In this document: positions 37,672 through 47,859 of the stretch, piece by piece
How positions within the stretch are numbered: the stretch's first letter is position 1
How the letters are laid out: every line of letters begins with the position of its first letter
Translations under genes and position numbers: made by a program
The notes under the pieces: model-generated
What the model was told of the DNA's origin: nothing
Databases searched by the model: none
What the model saw: only the letters and a program-made list of their open reading frames with translations
DNA from: Pseudoalteromonas rubra
Lineage (GTDB): Bacteria > Pseudomonadota > Gammaproteobacteria > Enterobacterales > Alteromonadaceae
Direction of reading: 5' to 3'
DNA length: 64,000 bases
Assembly (NCBI RefSeq): GCF_001482385.1
Contig: NZ_CP013611.1
Location: 3,541,501-3,605,500 of the forward strand

Positions 37672-38252
37672 TTTATATTCATGGCTTTAATAGCTCAGAT
37701 CAGTCCTTCAAAGCGCAACAGTTAGGCCAGTGGCTTGCGCAGCAGGCGTTTACGTGTTGCTATCTGACGCCGCGTTTGCACTACGATCCGGCGATTGCCA
37801 TTGTGCAGCTGGAACAGCTAATAGACCCAGACACTGCGCTGATCGGTAGCTCCCTGGGCGGCTATTATGCAACTTACCTGGCGCAGCAGCATGGTTTGCG
37901 CGCTGTGGTCGTGAACCCGGCAGTGAGGCCATTTGAATTGTTGCATGATTATCTCGGTCCTCAGTATAATCCTTACCAGCAACAGCATTACACGCTGACG
38001 CACCAGCATGTTGAAACCTTGCGTCAGCTCTACGTTGAGTCACTGCACTCACCAGAAAATATTTTATTGCTACAACAAAGCGGCGATGAAGTGTTACCCT
38101 ATCAACAGGCAGTGAACTACTTCAGCGCCAGCCCTGGCCACATTGAATTTGGCGGGGACCATAGTTTTATGGGTTTTGAGCGTTACTTTGAGACCCTAGT
38201 CAGGTTTCTTAACATCACCAACACAAGCGAAGAAAATCAGATCCAATTATGA
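37656..38252 (+). CDS. yqiA: YqiA/YcfP family alpha/beta hydrolase
   Basis: A 198-residue small esterase of the YqiA family. IYIHGFNSSDQSFKAQQ is the N-terminal strand and oxyanion loop; IGSSLGGYYATYLAQ holds the nucleophile Ser (GSSLGG); the C-terminal GGDHSFMGFERY holds the catalytic His. E. coli YqiA has esterase activity on palmitoyl-CoA and p-nitrophenyl esters. It overlaps cpdA by 16 nt and parE by 4 nt (ATGA), so it is translationally coupled on both sides. Confidence 0.93.
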   Translation: MARKLIYIHGFNSSDQSFKAQQLGQWLAQQAFTCCYLTPRLHYDPAIAIVQLEQLIDPDTALIGSSLGGYYATYLAQQHGLRAVVVNPAVRPFELLHDYLGPQYNPYQQQHYTLTHQHVETLRQLYVESLHSPENILLLQQSGDEVLPYQQAVNYFSASPGHIEFGGDHSFMGFERYFETLVRFLNITNTSEENQIQL

Positions 38253-40138
38253 GTCAGCAGAATTATAATGCCGAAGCCATTGAGGTGTTGAATGGCCTGG
38301 AGCCGGTGAAACGCCGACCTGGCATGTATACCGACACCACACGACCAAACCACCTTGGCCAGGAAGTGATAGATAACAGTGTCGATGAAGCCCTGGCCGG
38401 TCATGCCAGCAAGATCGATGTGATCCTGCATGAAGATAACTCGCTGCAGGTGATCGACGATGGACGCGGCATGCCCGTGGATATTCACCCTGAAGAAGGG
38501 ATCCCGGGTGTCGAACTGATCCTGACCAAACTGCACGCTGGTGGTAAATTCTCCAATAAAAACTATCAATTTTCCGGTGGTCTGCACGGGGTAGGTATCT
38601 CGGTAGTGAATGCCTTATCGACCCGGGTTGAGATCACGGTTAAGCGCGATGCTCAGGTGTATCAGATGGCCTTTGAGCACGGCGACAAAGTCGAAGACTT
38701 AGAAGTCACAGGCACGGTTGGTAAACGCAATACTGGCACCTCAGTCCAGTTTTGGCCTGATGCCAGCTATTTTGATTCTGCTAACTTCTCACTCAGTAAG
38801 CTCAATTACTTGCTTAAAGCCAAAGCGGTATTGTGTCCTGGCCTGCGTATTCGTTTTATCAATAAACAAACCAAAGAAACGCAGGAGTGGTGCTATGAGT
38901 CGGGTCTGGAAGATTACTTAAAAGACAGCGCAAAAGGGTATGAGACCTTGCCACAAAGCCCGTTTGTGGGCAGTTTTAGTGGCTCAACCGAAGGGGTCGA
39001 CTGGGCATTACACTGGTTGCCTGAGGGCGGCGAGTCCATTACCGAAAGCTATGTGAATCTGATCCCAACTGCGCAAGGCGGGACACATGTCAACGGCCTG
39101 CGCCAGGGCCTGCTGGAAGCCATGCGTGAGTTTTGCGAATTTCGTAACCTGTTACCGCGCGGTGTGAAACTGACCCCAGACGATGTCTGGGACAAGTGTA
39201 GCTATGTGCTGTCGGTGAAAATGCAGGATCCGCAATTTGCCGGTCAAACCAAAGAAAAACTATCATCGCGTTCTTGCGCTACGTTTGTCTCGGGTATTGT
39301 AAAAGATGCCTTCAGTCTGTGGCTAAATGAGCACACAGACACCGCTGAAGCCCTGGCTGAGTTGTGTATCAGTAATGCGCAGAAGCGTATGCGAGCGGCC
39401 AAGAAAGTGGTGCGCAAAAAGGTCACCAGTGGCCCGGCATTACCCGGTAAACTGACCGACTGTTCTGGTTCAGAAACCGAGCGCTCGGAGCTGTTTCTGG
39501 TGGAAGGGGACTCGGCAGGCGGTTCAGCCAAACAGGCGCGCGATCGTGAGTTTCAGGCCATTATGCCGTTGCGGGGTAAAATCCTGAATACCTGGGAAGT
39601 CGACTCCGGGCAGATCTTGGCCTCGCAGGAAGTTCACGACATCTCAGTGGCACTGGGTATTGACCCGGACTCTGAAGACCTGTCAGCGCTGCGCTATGGC
39701 AAAGTCTGTATTCTGGCCGATGCCGACTCCGACGGACTCCATATTGCCACTTTGCTGTGTGCCTTGTTCGTTAAACACTTTCCGGAGCTGGTACGTCGTG
39801 GTCATGTGTATGTGGCCATGCCACCGCTGTTCCGTATCGATGTCGGTAAAGAGGTGTTCTATGCGCTGGACGAAGATGAAAAGCGCGGCATATTAGATCG
39901 CATTGAAGCAGAGAAAAAGCGCGGTAAAGTCAATGTACAACGCTTTAAAGGATTGGGTGAAATGAACCCTATGCAGCTGCGCGAAACCACCATGGATCCA
40001 AATACCCGCCGTCTGGTGCAACTGACCCTGGATGAGCCCGAAGAGACGCTCGAAGTGATGGACATGCTACTGGCGAAGAAGCGTGCCGGCGACAGAAAGA
40101 GCTGGCTGGAACAACATGGTGATAAAGCAGAAGTCTAA
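38249..40138 (+). CDS. parE: Topoisomerase IV subunit B
   Basis: A 629-residue GHKL ATPase subunit, full length. ATP-site motifs include DNSVDEALAG, DDGRGMPVDIHPEE and GGLHGVGISVVNALS; the TOPRIM part has LVEGDSAGGSAKQARDR and ILADADSDGLHI. With ParC it unlinks daughter chromosomes. It overlaps yqiA by 4 nt (ATGA). An 80-nt gap precedes parC. Confidence 0.98.
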   Translation: MSQQNYNAEAIEVLNGLEPVKRRPGMYTDTTRPNHLGQEVIDNSVDEALAGHASKIDVILHEDNSLQVIDDGRGMPVDIHPEEGIPGVELILTKLHAGGKFSNKNYQFSGGLHGVGISVVNALSTRVEITVKRDAQVYQMAFEHGDKVEDLEVTGTVGKRNTGTSVQFWPDASYFDSANFSLSKLNYLLKAKAVLCPGLRIRFINKQTKETQEWCYESGLEDYLKDSAKGYETLPQSPFVGSFSGSTEGVDWALHWLPEGGESITESYVNLIPTAQGGTHVNGLRQGLLEAMREFCEFRNLLPRGVKLTPDDVWDKCSYVLSVKMQDPQFAGQTKEKLSSRSCATFVSGIVKDAFSLWLNEHTDTAEALAELCISNAQKRMRAAKKVVRKKVTSGPALPGKLTDCSGSETERSELFLVEGDSAGGSAKQARDREFQAIMPLRGKILNTWEVDSGQILASQEVHDISVALGIDPDSEDLSALRYGKVCILADADSDGLHIATLLCALFVKHFPELVRRGHVYVAMPPLFRIDVGKEVFYALDEDEKRGILDRIEAEKKRGKVNVQRFKGLGEMNPMQLRETTMDPNTRRLVQLTLDEPEETLEVMDMLLAKKRAGDRKSWLEQHGDKAEV

Positions 40139-40218
40139 GCTTGCTGCCAAGAATTGAATTCGGATGATTACGCCAACGCGATAACTCGTGTGCGGTACAA
40201 CAAACAATAAGGTGTATC

Positions 40219-42525
40219 ATGACAGATCCGCAAACCCTGTCCTTGCAGGGGATTGAACAACTGGCGATGGGCCGCTTCACAGAAGACGCCTATCTCAATT
40301 ACTCCATGTATGTGATCATGGACCGGGCCTTGCCGCATATTGGCGACGGTCTGAAGCCAGTACAAAGGCGTATTGTGTATGCCATGAGTGAGCTGGGCCT
40401 GTCGGCCGCGGCTAAGTATAAAAAGTCTGCCCGTACTGTGGGTGATGTGTTGGGTAAATACCACCCACACGGTGACAGCGCCTGTTACGAAGCCATGGTG
40501 TTGATGGCGCAGCCGTTCTCTTATCGTTACCCGTTGATCGACGGTCAGGGTAACTGGGGTGCCGCTGACGACCCTAAATCGTTTGCGGCAATGCGTTACA
40601 CTGAAGCACGTTTGTCGAAGTTCTCAGAAGTGCTTTTGAAAGAGCTGGGTCAGGGCACTGTTGACTGGATCCCGAACTTTGACGGCACCATGAACGAGCC
40701 TATGGTGCTGCCGGCTCGATTGCCGCACATTTTGCTTAATGGTGTTACCGGGATTGCCGTGGGCATGGCCACAGATATTCCACCACACAATGTGCGCGAG
40801 CTGGCCGAAGCCTGCTGTACCTTGCTGGATAAGCCAAAAACCACCCTGGAAGAAGTACTGGAGATGGTTCAGGCACCGGATTATCCGACTGAAGCTGAGA
40901 TCATCACGCCAAAAGCAGAGATCCAGAAAATTTACACCACCGGACGTGGTTCCATCAAGATGCGTGCGGTGTATGAAGAAGATCAGGGCGAAGTGGTGAT
41001 CACTGCGCTGCCTCATCAGGTGTCTGGTGGCAAAGTGCTGGAGCAGATTGCTGCACAGATGACTGCCAAGAAGCTGCCCATGGTAGCCGATTTGCGCGAT
41101 GAATCAGATCATGAAAACCCCACCCGCATTGTGGTGGTACCGCGCTCAAATCGCGTCAAAGTTGAGCCGTTAATGGCACATCTGTTTGCCACCACAGATC
41201 TGGAGAAGAACTACCGGGTTAACCTCAATATGATTGGCCTGGATGGTCGCCCGCAGGTTAAAGATTTGCGTACTATCCTGGCTGAGTGGTTGGTGTTCCG
41301 TCGTGATACGGTGCGCCGTCGCTTGCAGTATCGCCTCGATAAGGTGCTGGCGCGATTGCATATTCTTGAAGGTTTAATGATTGCCTTTTTGAATATCGAC
41401 GAAGTGATTGAGATTATTCGTACCGAAGACAAGCCAAAAGAAGAGTTAATGAGTCGCTTTGGGCTGTCAGATAAACAAGCTGAAGCCATTTTAGATTTAA
41501 AGCTGCGCCACTTGGCGAAGCTTGAAGAAATGAAGATCCGCGGTGAGCAGGATGAGCTGAGCGCCGAGCGCGACAAGCTGGAGCAGACTCTGGGCTCAGA
41601 GCGCAGAATGTCGACGCTGCTGAAAAAAGAAATTCGCGAAGCCGCTGAGCTGTACGGTGATGAGCGTCGTTCACCGGTTGTTGAGCGCCTTGAAGCTAAA
41701 GCCCTGAGCGAAAAAGACTTGATCCCGTCAGAATCGGTCACTGTGGTGCTGTCTGAAAAAGGCTGGGCCCGGGTTGCTAAAGGTCATGATATTGATGCCG
41801 AAGGGCTCAATTACCGCGCCGGGGACAGCTATAAAGCGTCGGCCAAAGGCCGCAGTAATCAGCCTGCGGTGTTCCTCGACAGCTCCGGCCGGGCATTTGC
41901 CACCGATGCGCATAGTCTGCCATCCGCCCGTAGCCAGGGGGAGCCGATGACTGGTCGCTTTAACCTGGCAGCGGGGACTAATTTTGAACATGTGGTGATG
42001 GGCGAAGAGCAGTCGCTCTACCTGATGGCCACTGATGGGGGTTATGGCTTTATTGCCGAGTTTAATGACCTGGTCAGTAAAAACAAAAACGGTAAGGCCC
42101 TGGTTAGTATCCCGAAAGGGGCTGAGCTGATGGCCCCTATCACCGTTGGCGATGTGGCCACCGATCGTTGTATGGCGATTTCTAACGAAGGCCGGATGTT
42201 GATCTTCCCATTGCGTGACTTGCCTAAGCTGGCCAAAGGTAAAGGCAATAAGATCATCTCGATCCCGAGTGCCAAAGTACAGGCCCGTGAGGAGTTTGTT
42301 AAAGTGCTTGCAGCAATACCCGATGGCTGTGCCGTGACCTTACATGCTGGTAAGCGTAAACTCACGCTCAAACCTGGCGATTTGGAGCACTACTATGGTG
42401 AACGAGGTCGTCGCGGTAACAAGCTGCCCAGAGGCCTGCAACGGGTTGACGGGTTTGAAATTGAATTCAATGGTCAGGATGCCACAGACCTGCAAGATAA
42501 CGAGCAGTCATCAGACGAGTCCTAA
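40219..42525 (+). CDS. parC: Topoisomerase IV subunit A
   Basis: A 768-residue subunit, full length, with the catalytic tyrosine at about Tyr127 in [11 protein letters not shown]. The quinolone-resistance region reads [12 protein letters not shown], with Ser87 and Glu91 at the places of E. coli Ser80 and Glu84, so the common resistance substitutions are absent. The C-terminal beta-pinwheel follows. It uses AAGG about 9 nt upstream of ATG. It ends with an intrinsic terminator. Confidence 0.97.
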   Translation: MTDPQTLSLQGIEQLAMGRFTEDAYLNYSMYVIMDRALPHIGDGLKPVQRRIVYAMSELGLSAAAKYKKSARTVGDVLGKYHPHGDSACYEAMVLMAQPFSYRYPLIDGQGNWGAADDPKSFAAMRYTEARLSKFSEVLLKELGQGTVDWIPNFDGTMNEPMVLPARLPHILLNGVTGIAVGMATDIPPHNVRELAEACCTLLDKPKTTLEEVLEMVQAPDYPTEAEIITPKAEIQKIYTTGRGSIKMRAVYEEDQGEVVITALPHQVSGGKVLEQIAAQMTAKKLPMVADLRDESDHENPTRIVVVPRSNRVKVEPLMAHLFATTDLEKNYRVNLNMIGLDGRPQVKDLRTILAEWLVFRRDTVRRRLQYRLDKVLARLHILEGLMIAFLNIDEVIEIIRTEDKPKEELMSRFGLSDKQAEAILDLKLRHLAKLEEMKIRGEQDELSAERDKLEQTLGSERRMSTLLKKEIREAAELYGDERRSPVVERLEAKALSEKDLIPSESVTVVLSEKGWARVAKGHDIDAEGLNYRAGDSYKASAKGRSNQPAVFLDSSGRAFATDAHSLPSARSQGEPMTGRFNLAAGTNFEHVVMGEEQSLYLMATDGGYGFIAEFNDLVSKNKNGKALVSIPKGAELMAPITVGDVATDRCMAISNEGRMLIFPLRDLPKLAKGKGNKIISIPSAKVQAREEFVKVLAAIPDGCAVTLHAGKRKLTLKPGDLEHYYGERGRRGNKLPRGLQRVDGFEIEFNGQDATDLQDNEQSSDES

Positions 42526-42533
42526 TTTATTAA

Positions 42534-42566
42534 CAGGCATAATGCATGTGTAAGGCATTATGTCTG
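42534..42566 (+). terminator. Intrinsic terminator after parC
   Basis: Arms 42534-42545 and 42555-42566 form a 12-bp stem with one G-T pair, 9-nt loop, followed by CTTTTTC. It starts 9 nt after the parC stop codon. Confidence 0.75.
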
Positions 42567-42755
42567 CTTTTTCTTCACTTTGATTTATGATTATGAAACG
42601 CTTCACCTGAATGCGGCTTCTCCTTCCCATATATCTGGTCATTACAGTATGCCTGTTATTTTGCTTCTCTGATTGAAGAACCTCTATAAGTGTTTGATTA
42701 ATTTGCTGGTATAATTTAAAAAATAGGAGCGAGAACTAGGTGAGGGATAACAACA

Positions 42756-43301
42756 ATGTCGATATTACAAGTACCATTAAAATCGCTTTGTCTGGTTGTG
42801 ATGAGTACCTCTCTGATGGGATGCAGCTACTTTTGGAATCATGATATCGAGCTAAAGGGCTGTTTTCCTGCGCTTGAGTACCATATTTCAGTCGCAGATG
42901 AGCCCATTTACCGATCATCATTCATTGATAGTCACAATTCACTGATTGCAGCAGGTTACGATTTTTATGTGGTCAATTATTATATGCCATCATCTTTTGC
43001 CGGAGAAAATGGGGAGTCACTGCGGCAAAAGGTGGTTCAGATGTCAGGAAACTACAGCATGAATGGTGACATGGTTATATCTGTACCTAGCTGGGGTGAG
43101 CGGTATCTGGGTGGAAGTGCCATTGCCTTGAATTTTCCTATTGCCTATCAAGGGGAAAATGGCGTGTTTAATGCCTACACAATGGGAGACAGTGGTATTG
43201 CATTACCGCAAGGGCTCAGTACGCACTGCAAGGAGAGGATTGTCGATGCATGCGAAGGGCGGCACTGCCGATTTTTAAAGTATCTGAGCCTTGAACAATA
43301 A
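42756..43301 (+). CDS. Lipoprotein of unknown function
   Basis: A 181-residue protein with a lipoprotein signal peptide (SLMGC, Cys23). The mature part has several Cys residues near the C terminus (THCKERIVDACEGRHCRF) that may form disulfides, and a Gly/Tyr-rich middle. I do not recognise a family. GAGGG lies about 10 nt before ATG. It starts the accessory region after parC and converges with the gene at 43386. Confidence 0.75.
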   Translation: MSILQVPLKSLCLVVMSTSLMGCSYFWNHDIELKGCFPALEYHISVADEPIYRSSFIDSHNSLIAAGYDFYVVNYYMPSSFAGENGESLRQKVVQMSGNYSMNGDMVISVPSWGERYLGGSAIALNFPIAYQGENGVFNAYTMGDSGIALPQGLSTHCKERIVDACEGRHCRFLKYLSLEQ

Positions 43302-43338
43302 GCTCAGGCAGGCCCGCTTTTTAGCCAGCCTGTGGTGA

Positions 43339-43370
43339 AATATCCAGCTATTTAACAATAACTGGATATT
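43339..43370. terminator. Hairpin between convergent genes
   Basis: Arms AATATCCAG (43339-43347) and CTGGATATT (43362-43370) pair over 9 bp with a 14-nt loop, between the stops at 43301 and 43386. It lacks a clear T-run and is A+T rich, so it is a weak terminator candidate. Confidence 0.35.
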
Positions 43371-43385
43371 GATGAGGGTAGTAAC

Positions 43386-44321
43386 CTAGATGCTGGGCTC
43401 TATTCTTAAAGAAAACAAAACGGTTTCCCCGCTTACCTTATGTATTTCATACTCTAAATACCCCTCTTTACTGACGTAATCCATATCGTGGATCAGAGTA
43501 AAAGAGTAATTTTGGCCCTTCTGGATAACCTGATCCTTAATCTCTCTACCACCTTGCCAGACCTTTAATCGTAGCGCTCCATCGCTGCCACCTTTATTGG
43601 AAACCGAGAACCGCTTAGGTGCATTGATACCTAGCCCGAACTTACCTGTTTTATTTACGGCAGTGGTACCGTAGCCATCCGTGACATAGCCATGTCTGTC
43701 GATGATTGAGAGCGCATGGAAACCAGTGTGATCAGGTTTGAGTGCTTCATTGTTTTTGAGTACACACGTGGTGCTGTCATCTGCGCTTTTGATCACTTTT
43801 CTGAATTTATTTACGTTCTTAAGATAGGCTGTGAGACGTTCGCGAGAATCCATATTCATGGCAGCAACACGGTTGATTAGAGTACGGCCTTCAGTATCTA
43901 AACAGTTACTGGCTTTTTGGCTCTCAACATACGAGTAAATGACCTGGTGTGGCAACATCAAGCCTTCTCGTATGCTGTCCATTGCCGGTGAGCTTGGCGC
44001 TGTGACTATTTTCCGTGTATAGGCAGCCACGTGATATAGATACCCACGTTTTTCCTGGTCTAAGGGATATTGCCTGGCAATATAGTGTTCGATGTCATCG
44101 CGGATCCCATCGTCGTCTGAGTCGGTGCTCCCCAGGCTGCCATCATCTTGCGGAGCGGGGGGTAAGTTATGCTCGTATACAAGAACGAGCGGAATAGTGA
44201 TGCCACCAAGTGAAATCGGTACTAACCCACCCACAGGGCCCTCTTCGATTTTTGAAACGTCAACCGCAAAGCTTGGGCTGGACAGTGCACCAAATAATAT
44301 AAGTATCAATAAGTTCTTCAT
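43386..44321 (-). CDS. Exported protein with a calcium-binding-like Asp-rich motif
   Basis: A 311-residue protein with a signal peptide (ending at PSFAVD). Near residues 62-76 it has STDSDDDGIRDDIEHYIA, which looks like a thrombospondin type-3/EF-hand-like calcium loop. The rest is not recognised; the C-terminal 90 residues look beta-rich (for example RLKVWQGGREIKDQVI) and may be an all-beta binding domain. It starts 9 nt after the alpha/beta hydrolase gene upstream on the same strand, so the two are an operon. Function unknown; extracellular or periplasmic location is inferred from the signal. Confidence 0.7.
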   Translation of the reverse strand: MKNLLILILFGALSSPSFAVDVSKIEEGPVGGLVPISLGGITIPLVLVYEHNLPPAPQDDGSLGSTDSDDDGIRDDIEHYIARQYPLDQEKRGYLYHVAAYTRKIVTAPSSPAMDSIREGLMLPHQVIYSYVESQKASNCLDTEGRTLINRVAAMNMDSRERLTAYLKNVNKFRKVIKSADDSTTCVLKNNEALKPDHTGFHALSIIDRHGYVTDGYGTTAVNKTGKFGLGINAPKRFSVSNKGGSDGALRLKVWQGGREIKDQVIQKGQNYSFTLIHDMDYVSKEGYLEYEIHKVSGETVLFSLRIEPSI

Positions 44322-44330
44322 AATTATTCC

Positions 44331-45713
44331 TTAATACAAACACTTAAGTGTTGCACTCCAGTTAACACTATAAGCTGCTTGAGTTGTCGCTGTGTGCCTG
44401 ATACCAAACGTAAAGCTGCCATTATTATTTCTGTTGTAATAAATTGGATTGCTGGATGAAGTCATGTTATTCATTAATGTTTTGGTGCGAACGCGTGAGT
44501 CTTTGCCAAACTTCCAATTAAATTCAACATTGTTCCCTAAAGAAGAAGGGTTGGCGCCCCAGACGGCAAAGCTTAGATTGAACTTGGTACCAACGGGTGG
44601 CCAGAAGGTACGTTCAAAGCCAGAAAAGTAGCCATTTTTTGAGTGAGAGGGAGTGTGCTTTTCCACGCTTTGAAATGTGACGGTGTAGTTCTTTCCATTG
44701 TGTAAACACGTCAGTTCAGGCTCCGAGCCTCCATCGTCCTCATTGTCTGGCCGCTTTTCCATTTCTTCAAACGCTTTGACCACGTCATTGATGATCTTTT
44801 GTTTTGAAGTGTAATGGCCCCGGGTAAAGGCATCGCGTCTGATATAAGTCTCGGCCAGACCATGTCCAGTAACATCTTGATAAATGGGAATGCTGACATT
44901 GGCTGCCCTGGGCTCTTTATGGGCCGGTTTTATTGCGCGAATTGCATTCATAACCAGATCCCGCGTGTTGGTTGTGTGAGGTCCACCCCCTTTGGTGGTG
45001 ACCGCGGGTGTTGCGACCGATACAATTTCCAGATGATTTAGAAAGGTATCCCCATATCGGGCCGCTATCGCGTCATAGACTTCATTGGCGTAAAAGTTGC
45101 CCTGAGAGTGAGCCAGCAAAACCACATTATAGTTAGCGTTTATATAGGAAAGGGATTTACTAATCATGGCTTCCAGATCTTTGTCTGTCGGCTGATTGTG
45201 GAAATCAATGATGCTGGCAAGCAGCTGAATGTTCTCTACGTTCGAACCACCTAACGATAAGTAGGCGGCCTCACGCCAGTAGTCAGCTGACGAGTTGCGG
45301 TTTTCATCCCGCTCTTTCTGTGCCAATACTTCCATGAATTGCTCAAGCTTATCTTCATTCATGTTGTACACATGATCAATGGCATGGACGTGCCGACTAA
45401 ACGCGCTACGTACCGCTGGTTTGTTTTTACCCAGTGCCTCTTCATCCGTAAACATACCATTGAGGTATATCAAGGCACGTTTGCGTGCCGAGCTGCCATC
45501 TTTGCTCGAGCTTGCCCGGCTCAGGCTTGTGCTCGATACACTCTGTGGTACAGCATCGGCAGTCAAAAACTCATTGGATGCGAGTTGTGTGGGGGTCAGA
45601 GGAACAAAGTCAGCCTGGTTGAAGTAGTGAGGTACTTCACTGTCGCTGGCTAATGCTGCTGAGGCATACAGCAGAGGTATACCACAGCCAAGGGCCAATA
45701 GTTTCTTTTGCAT
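44331..45713 (-). CDS. Exported alpha/beta hydrolase-like protein
   Basis: A 460-residue protein with a signal peptide (cleavage near ALAS). The central part reads as an alpha/beta hydrolase: ALIYLNGMFTD at the first strand and VVLLAHSQGNFYANEVYD with the nucleophile Ser in AHSQG. The C-terminal about 110 residues, after an acidic linker (DNEDDGGSEPE), form a beta-rich domain with two Cys (LTCLHNGK and the final LKCLY). The substrate is unknown; lipid or polyester substrates are typical for the nucleophile motif. It is followed after 9 nt by the gene for the Asp-motif protein, which may work with it. Confidence 0.75.
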   Translation of the reverse strand: MQKKLLALGCGIPLLYASAALASDSEVPHYFNQADFVPLTPTQLASNEFLTADAVPQSVSSTSLSRASSSKDGSSARKRALIYLNGMFTDEEALGKNKPAVRSAFSRHVHAIDHVYNMNEDKLEQFMEVLAQKERDENRNSSADYWREAAYLSLGGSNVENIQLLASIIDFHNQPTDKDLEAMISKSLSYINANYNVVLLAHSQGNFYANEVYDAIAARYGDTFLNHLEIVSVATPAVTTKGGGPHTTNTRDLVMNAIRAIKPAHKEPRAANVSIPIYQDVTGHGLAETYIRRDAFTRGHYTSKQKIINDVVKAFEEMEKRPDNEDDGGSEPELTCLHNGKNYTVTFQSVEKHTPSHSKNGYFSGFERTFWPPVGTKFNLSFAVWGANPSSLGNNVEFNWKFGKDSRVRTKTLMNNMTSSSNPIYYNRNNNGSFTFGIRHTATTQAAYSVNWSATLKCLY

Positions 45714-45911
45714 TTATTAAAGCACTCCTTTGAAGCTATAAATGGGTCATTGTTATCGATTTAATGTCGACTATTTTTTTACTGGGTGTAGATTATATAT
45801 GACAGTATCATGTCAGGGACAGAATTACTAAAGGCAGGTGTTTGATCTAAATTACTTTTTTGGAAATAAGATACCCAAATTATGCAAGGGGACGTTTTAC
45901 TTGCCTGTGCT

Positions 45912-47150
45912 CTACGGCAATGGCTTCTTAACGCTCAGTGAAACGCTAAAGACCTGGTTGTTTTGTTGGGCTTCAAAGCCCACATTAAATTTATCCATCA
46001 ACGCTGCCACTAACTGCAGTCCCAGACCAAAGTTGTCATGAGCCGATGTTTCATTCGGCGCTTGCACAGTAGGGTTGCAGAAGCGGATCTGGGATTGGCT
46101 GATGCTAATCTGCCAATATTTATCGGCCTCTGATGTTTGGCAATGATGGATCACATTGGTTAATAGATTCAATATAACCAGTTCTAAAACGACCTCGGGA
46201 ATGGGCAGTGAGAGTGTCTTGGGCGGATCCGGCTCATTGATCCGCACATCAATTTGGTGAAGGGCTACCAGTGCCTGAGATTCCGATAATACGGTGTCGA
46301 GTACATGGCGGACCTGAGTGGTATGTTGCTCTCTGGCATCCGATGTAAGCCACAGTAATGCACTGCTGATCCGGTGCATTCTTGCAATGGCCTTGTCGAG
46401 ACGGTGATATGACTTTAGTGAGGCTAGCTCGGGTGCCGAGGCGCCGATCAGCTCCATCGAGTGTGACATCACTTGCAAGGGCGTTCTTATCTCATGGGCC
46501 ATACCCTGGTTAAATGCAATTTGCTGCTGCAACAGCTGTGTTTTTTGTTCCAGTGCATCCACTAATTTTTTTGCAATGACTTGAATATCTTGTTCTTCTA
46601 TGTCGCTCAGTACGGCTTTGACCTCATTGATGTGCAAGTGCTCTGCAGCAATGGCATGGTGGATTTTGCTAAATGGCCGAAGTGCTTTTTCAGAGAGCTT
46701 ATTAGAAAACCAGTAGGTCAGCAGTAATGTGGGCAGCAACATCAATAACATTATTACCAAAATATCATCGATGGCGCGGGATATGATCCCCAACTCTGAG
46801 CTATTGAGAAGCAGGACGCCAAGATCGGTTTTCATAAAATGAAAATGCTCATCACCCCGGTTAAATTCTCCAAAGTGCGCGTCAAACTCAAAGTATTTAA
46901 GCTGCTCGCTGTCAGACAGAGTAAAGGTCTCGGTCTGTGTGACTAAGGTCATGTTAGCGGGTAATGATCCACCTTGCTGGAGCATGTGATAGGTCTGCTT
47001 AAGTTGATCTTTAAAAACGGCATCTTCCAGAGCAAAGACAATAAACAGGGTCATACCTGAAAAGAGCAAAAACAGCGTAAATGCAAGCCATAAGCTGTGT
47101 TGCCTGACACGTGAGAGTAAAGTGGGCTGACTTGAAGGTTTAAGCAACAT
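45912..47150 (-). CDS. Sensor histidine kinase of a two-component pair
   Basis: A 412-residue membrane kinase with two transmembrane segments (about 21-42 and 138-160) framing a periplasmic sensor of about 95 residues, and a kinase core. The phosphoacceptor His is in QGMAHEIRTPLQVMSHS; the ATP-binding part is recognisable (NLLTNVIHHC as N box, FGLGLQLV as G box). Its start overlaps the regulator's end by 11 nt, so it is translated with it. The sensed signal is unknown. The operon begins with a secreted serine hydrolase, so that gene may be under its control. Confidence 0.88.
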   Translation of the reverse strand: MLLKPSSQPTLLSRVRQHSLWLAFTLFLLFSGMTLFIVFALEDAVFKDQLKQTYHMLQQGGSLPANMTLVTQTETFTLSDSEQLKYFEFDAHFGEFNRGDEHFHFMKTDLGVLLLNSSELGIISRAIDDILVIMLLMLLPTLLLTYWFSNKLSEKALRPFSKIHHAIAAEHLHINEVKAVLSDIEEQDIQVIAKKLVDALEQKTQLLQQQIAFNQGMAHEIRTPLQVMSHSMELIGASAPELASLKSYHRLDKAIARMHRISSALLWLTSDAREQHTTQVRHVLDTVLSESQALVALHQIDVRINEPDPPKTLSLPIPEVVLELVILNLLTNVIHHCQTSEADKYWQISISQSQIRFCNPTVQAPNETSAHDNFGLGLQLVAALMDKFNVGFEAQQNNQVFSVSLSVKKPLP

Positions 47151-47847
47151 GGTTACTGGCCAGGGTAAATTTGTAACCTACTCCTTTGATTGTCTCGATA
47201 AAGTCTTGATCAAAGTGAGCTTTGAGTTGTTTTCTCAGTTTGTATATATGTGCCCTGAGCGGGTCGCTGTCTGGTGTTTCATGGGGCCATAACTGGGCAT
47301 GAAGCGTCGGTGTTTTTACCACATTTGGTGCATGAACAAGGAGTAACTTTAATATCTCATAACCGATATTATGCAGCTGCAGGCTTTTGTTCTGATAGGT
47401 GAGCTGTAACGTCTCCGGGTCGAGCGTCACGTCTTCAAAGGTAATGACATCGGTTAGCGTGGTTGGTGGCATTGATTTCATTAACCCAACATCGATCCGG
47501 GCAGTCAACTCCGCAAATGAGAAGGGTTTTTTCAGGTAATCCCAGGCACCACTGGCAAAGCCTTGCAGGATGTCTTGCTCGTGACTACGAGAAGACATCA
47601 TGATCACAGGGATTTTGGCCAAATGCTGACCCAACGCGTTGTCTGACAACTGACGGCAGACATCGTAACCATTCACAAACGGTAAGTTGATATCTAACAA
47701 AACGAGTTGATAGCGGTTTTGCTCCAATAGGACGAGGGCTTGTTTGCCGGTGTAGGCAAAGTCGAGTTCATGGCCTTTGGGCTCCAAAAACTCAGCAATG
47801 CCTTGTGCAATATCCATATCATCTTCAACTATCAGAATGTGTGCCAT
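47140..47847 (-). CDS. OmpR-family response regulator
   Basis: A 235-residue regulator with a receiver domain (phosphoacceptor Asp in LVLLDINLPFVNG) and a winged-helix DNA-binding domain of the OmpR/PhoB type (ILKLLLVHAPNVVKTPTLHAQLW and LRKQLKAHFDQDFIETIKGVGY). It lies 12 nt after the serine hydrolase gene and overlaps the kinase gene by 11 nt. The DNA site is unknown. Confidence 0.92.
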   Translation of the reverse strand: MAHILIVEDDMDIAQGIAEFLEPKGHELDFAYTGKQALVLLEQNRYQLVLLDINLPFVNGYDVCRQLSDNALGQHLAKIPVIMMSSRSHEQDILQGFASGAWDYLKKPFSFAELTARIDVGLMKSMPPTTLTDVITFEDVTLDPETLQLTYQNKSLQLHNIGYEILKLLLVHAPNVVKTPTLHAQLWPHETPDSDPLRAHIYKLRKQLKAHFDQDFIETIKGVGYKFTLASNHVA

Positions 47848-47859
47848 GTTTAATTCACT

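Noticed and set aside
40219..42525. Quinolone-resistance mutation in parC
   Set aside because: The Ser and Glu positions of the resistance region are the sensitive type.
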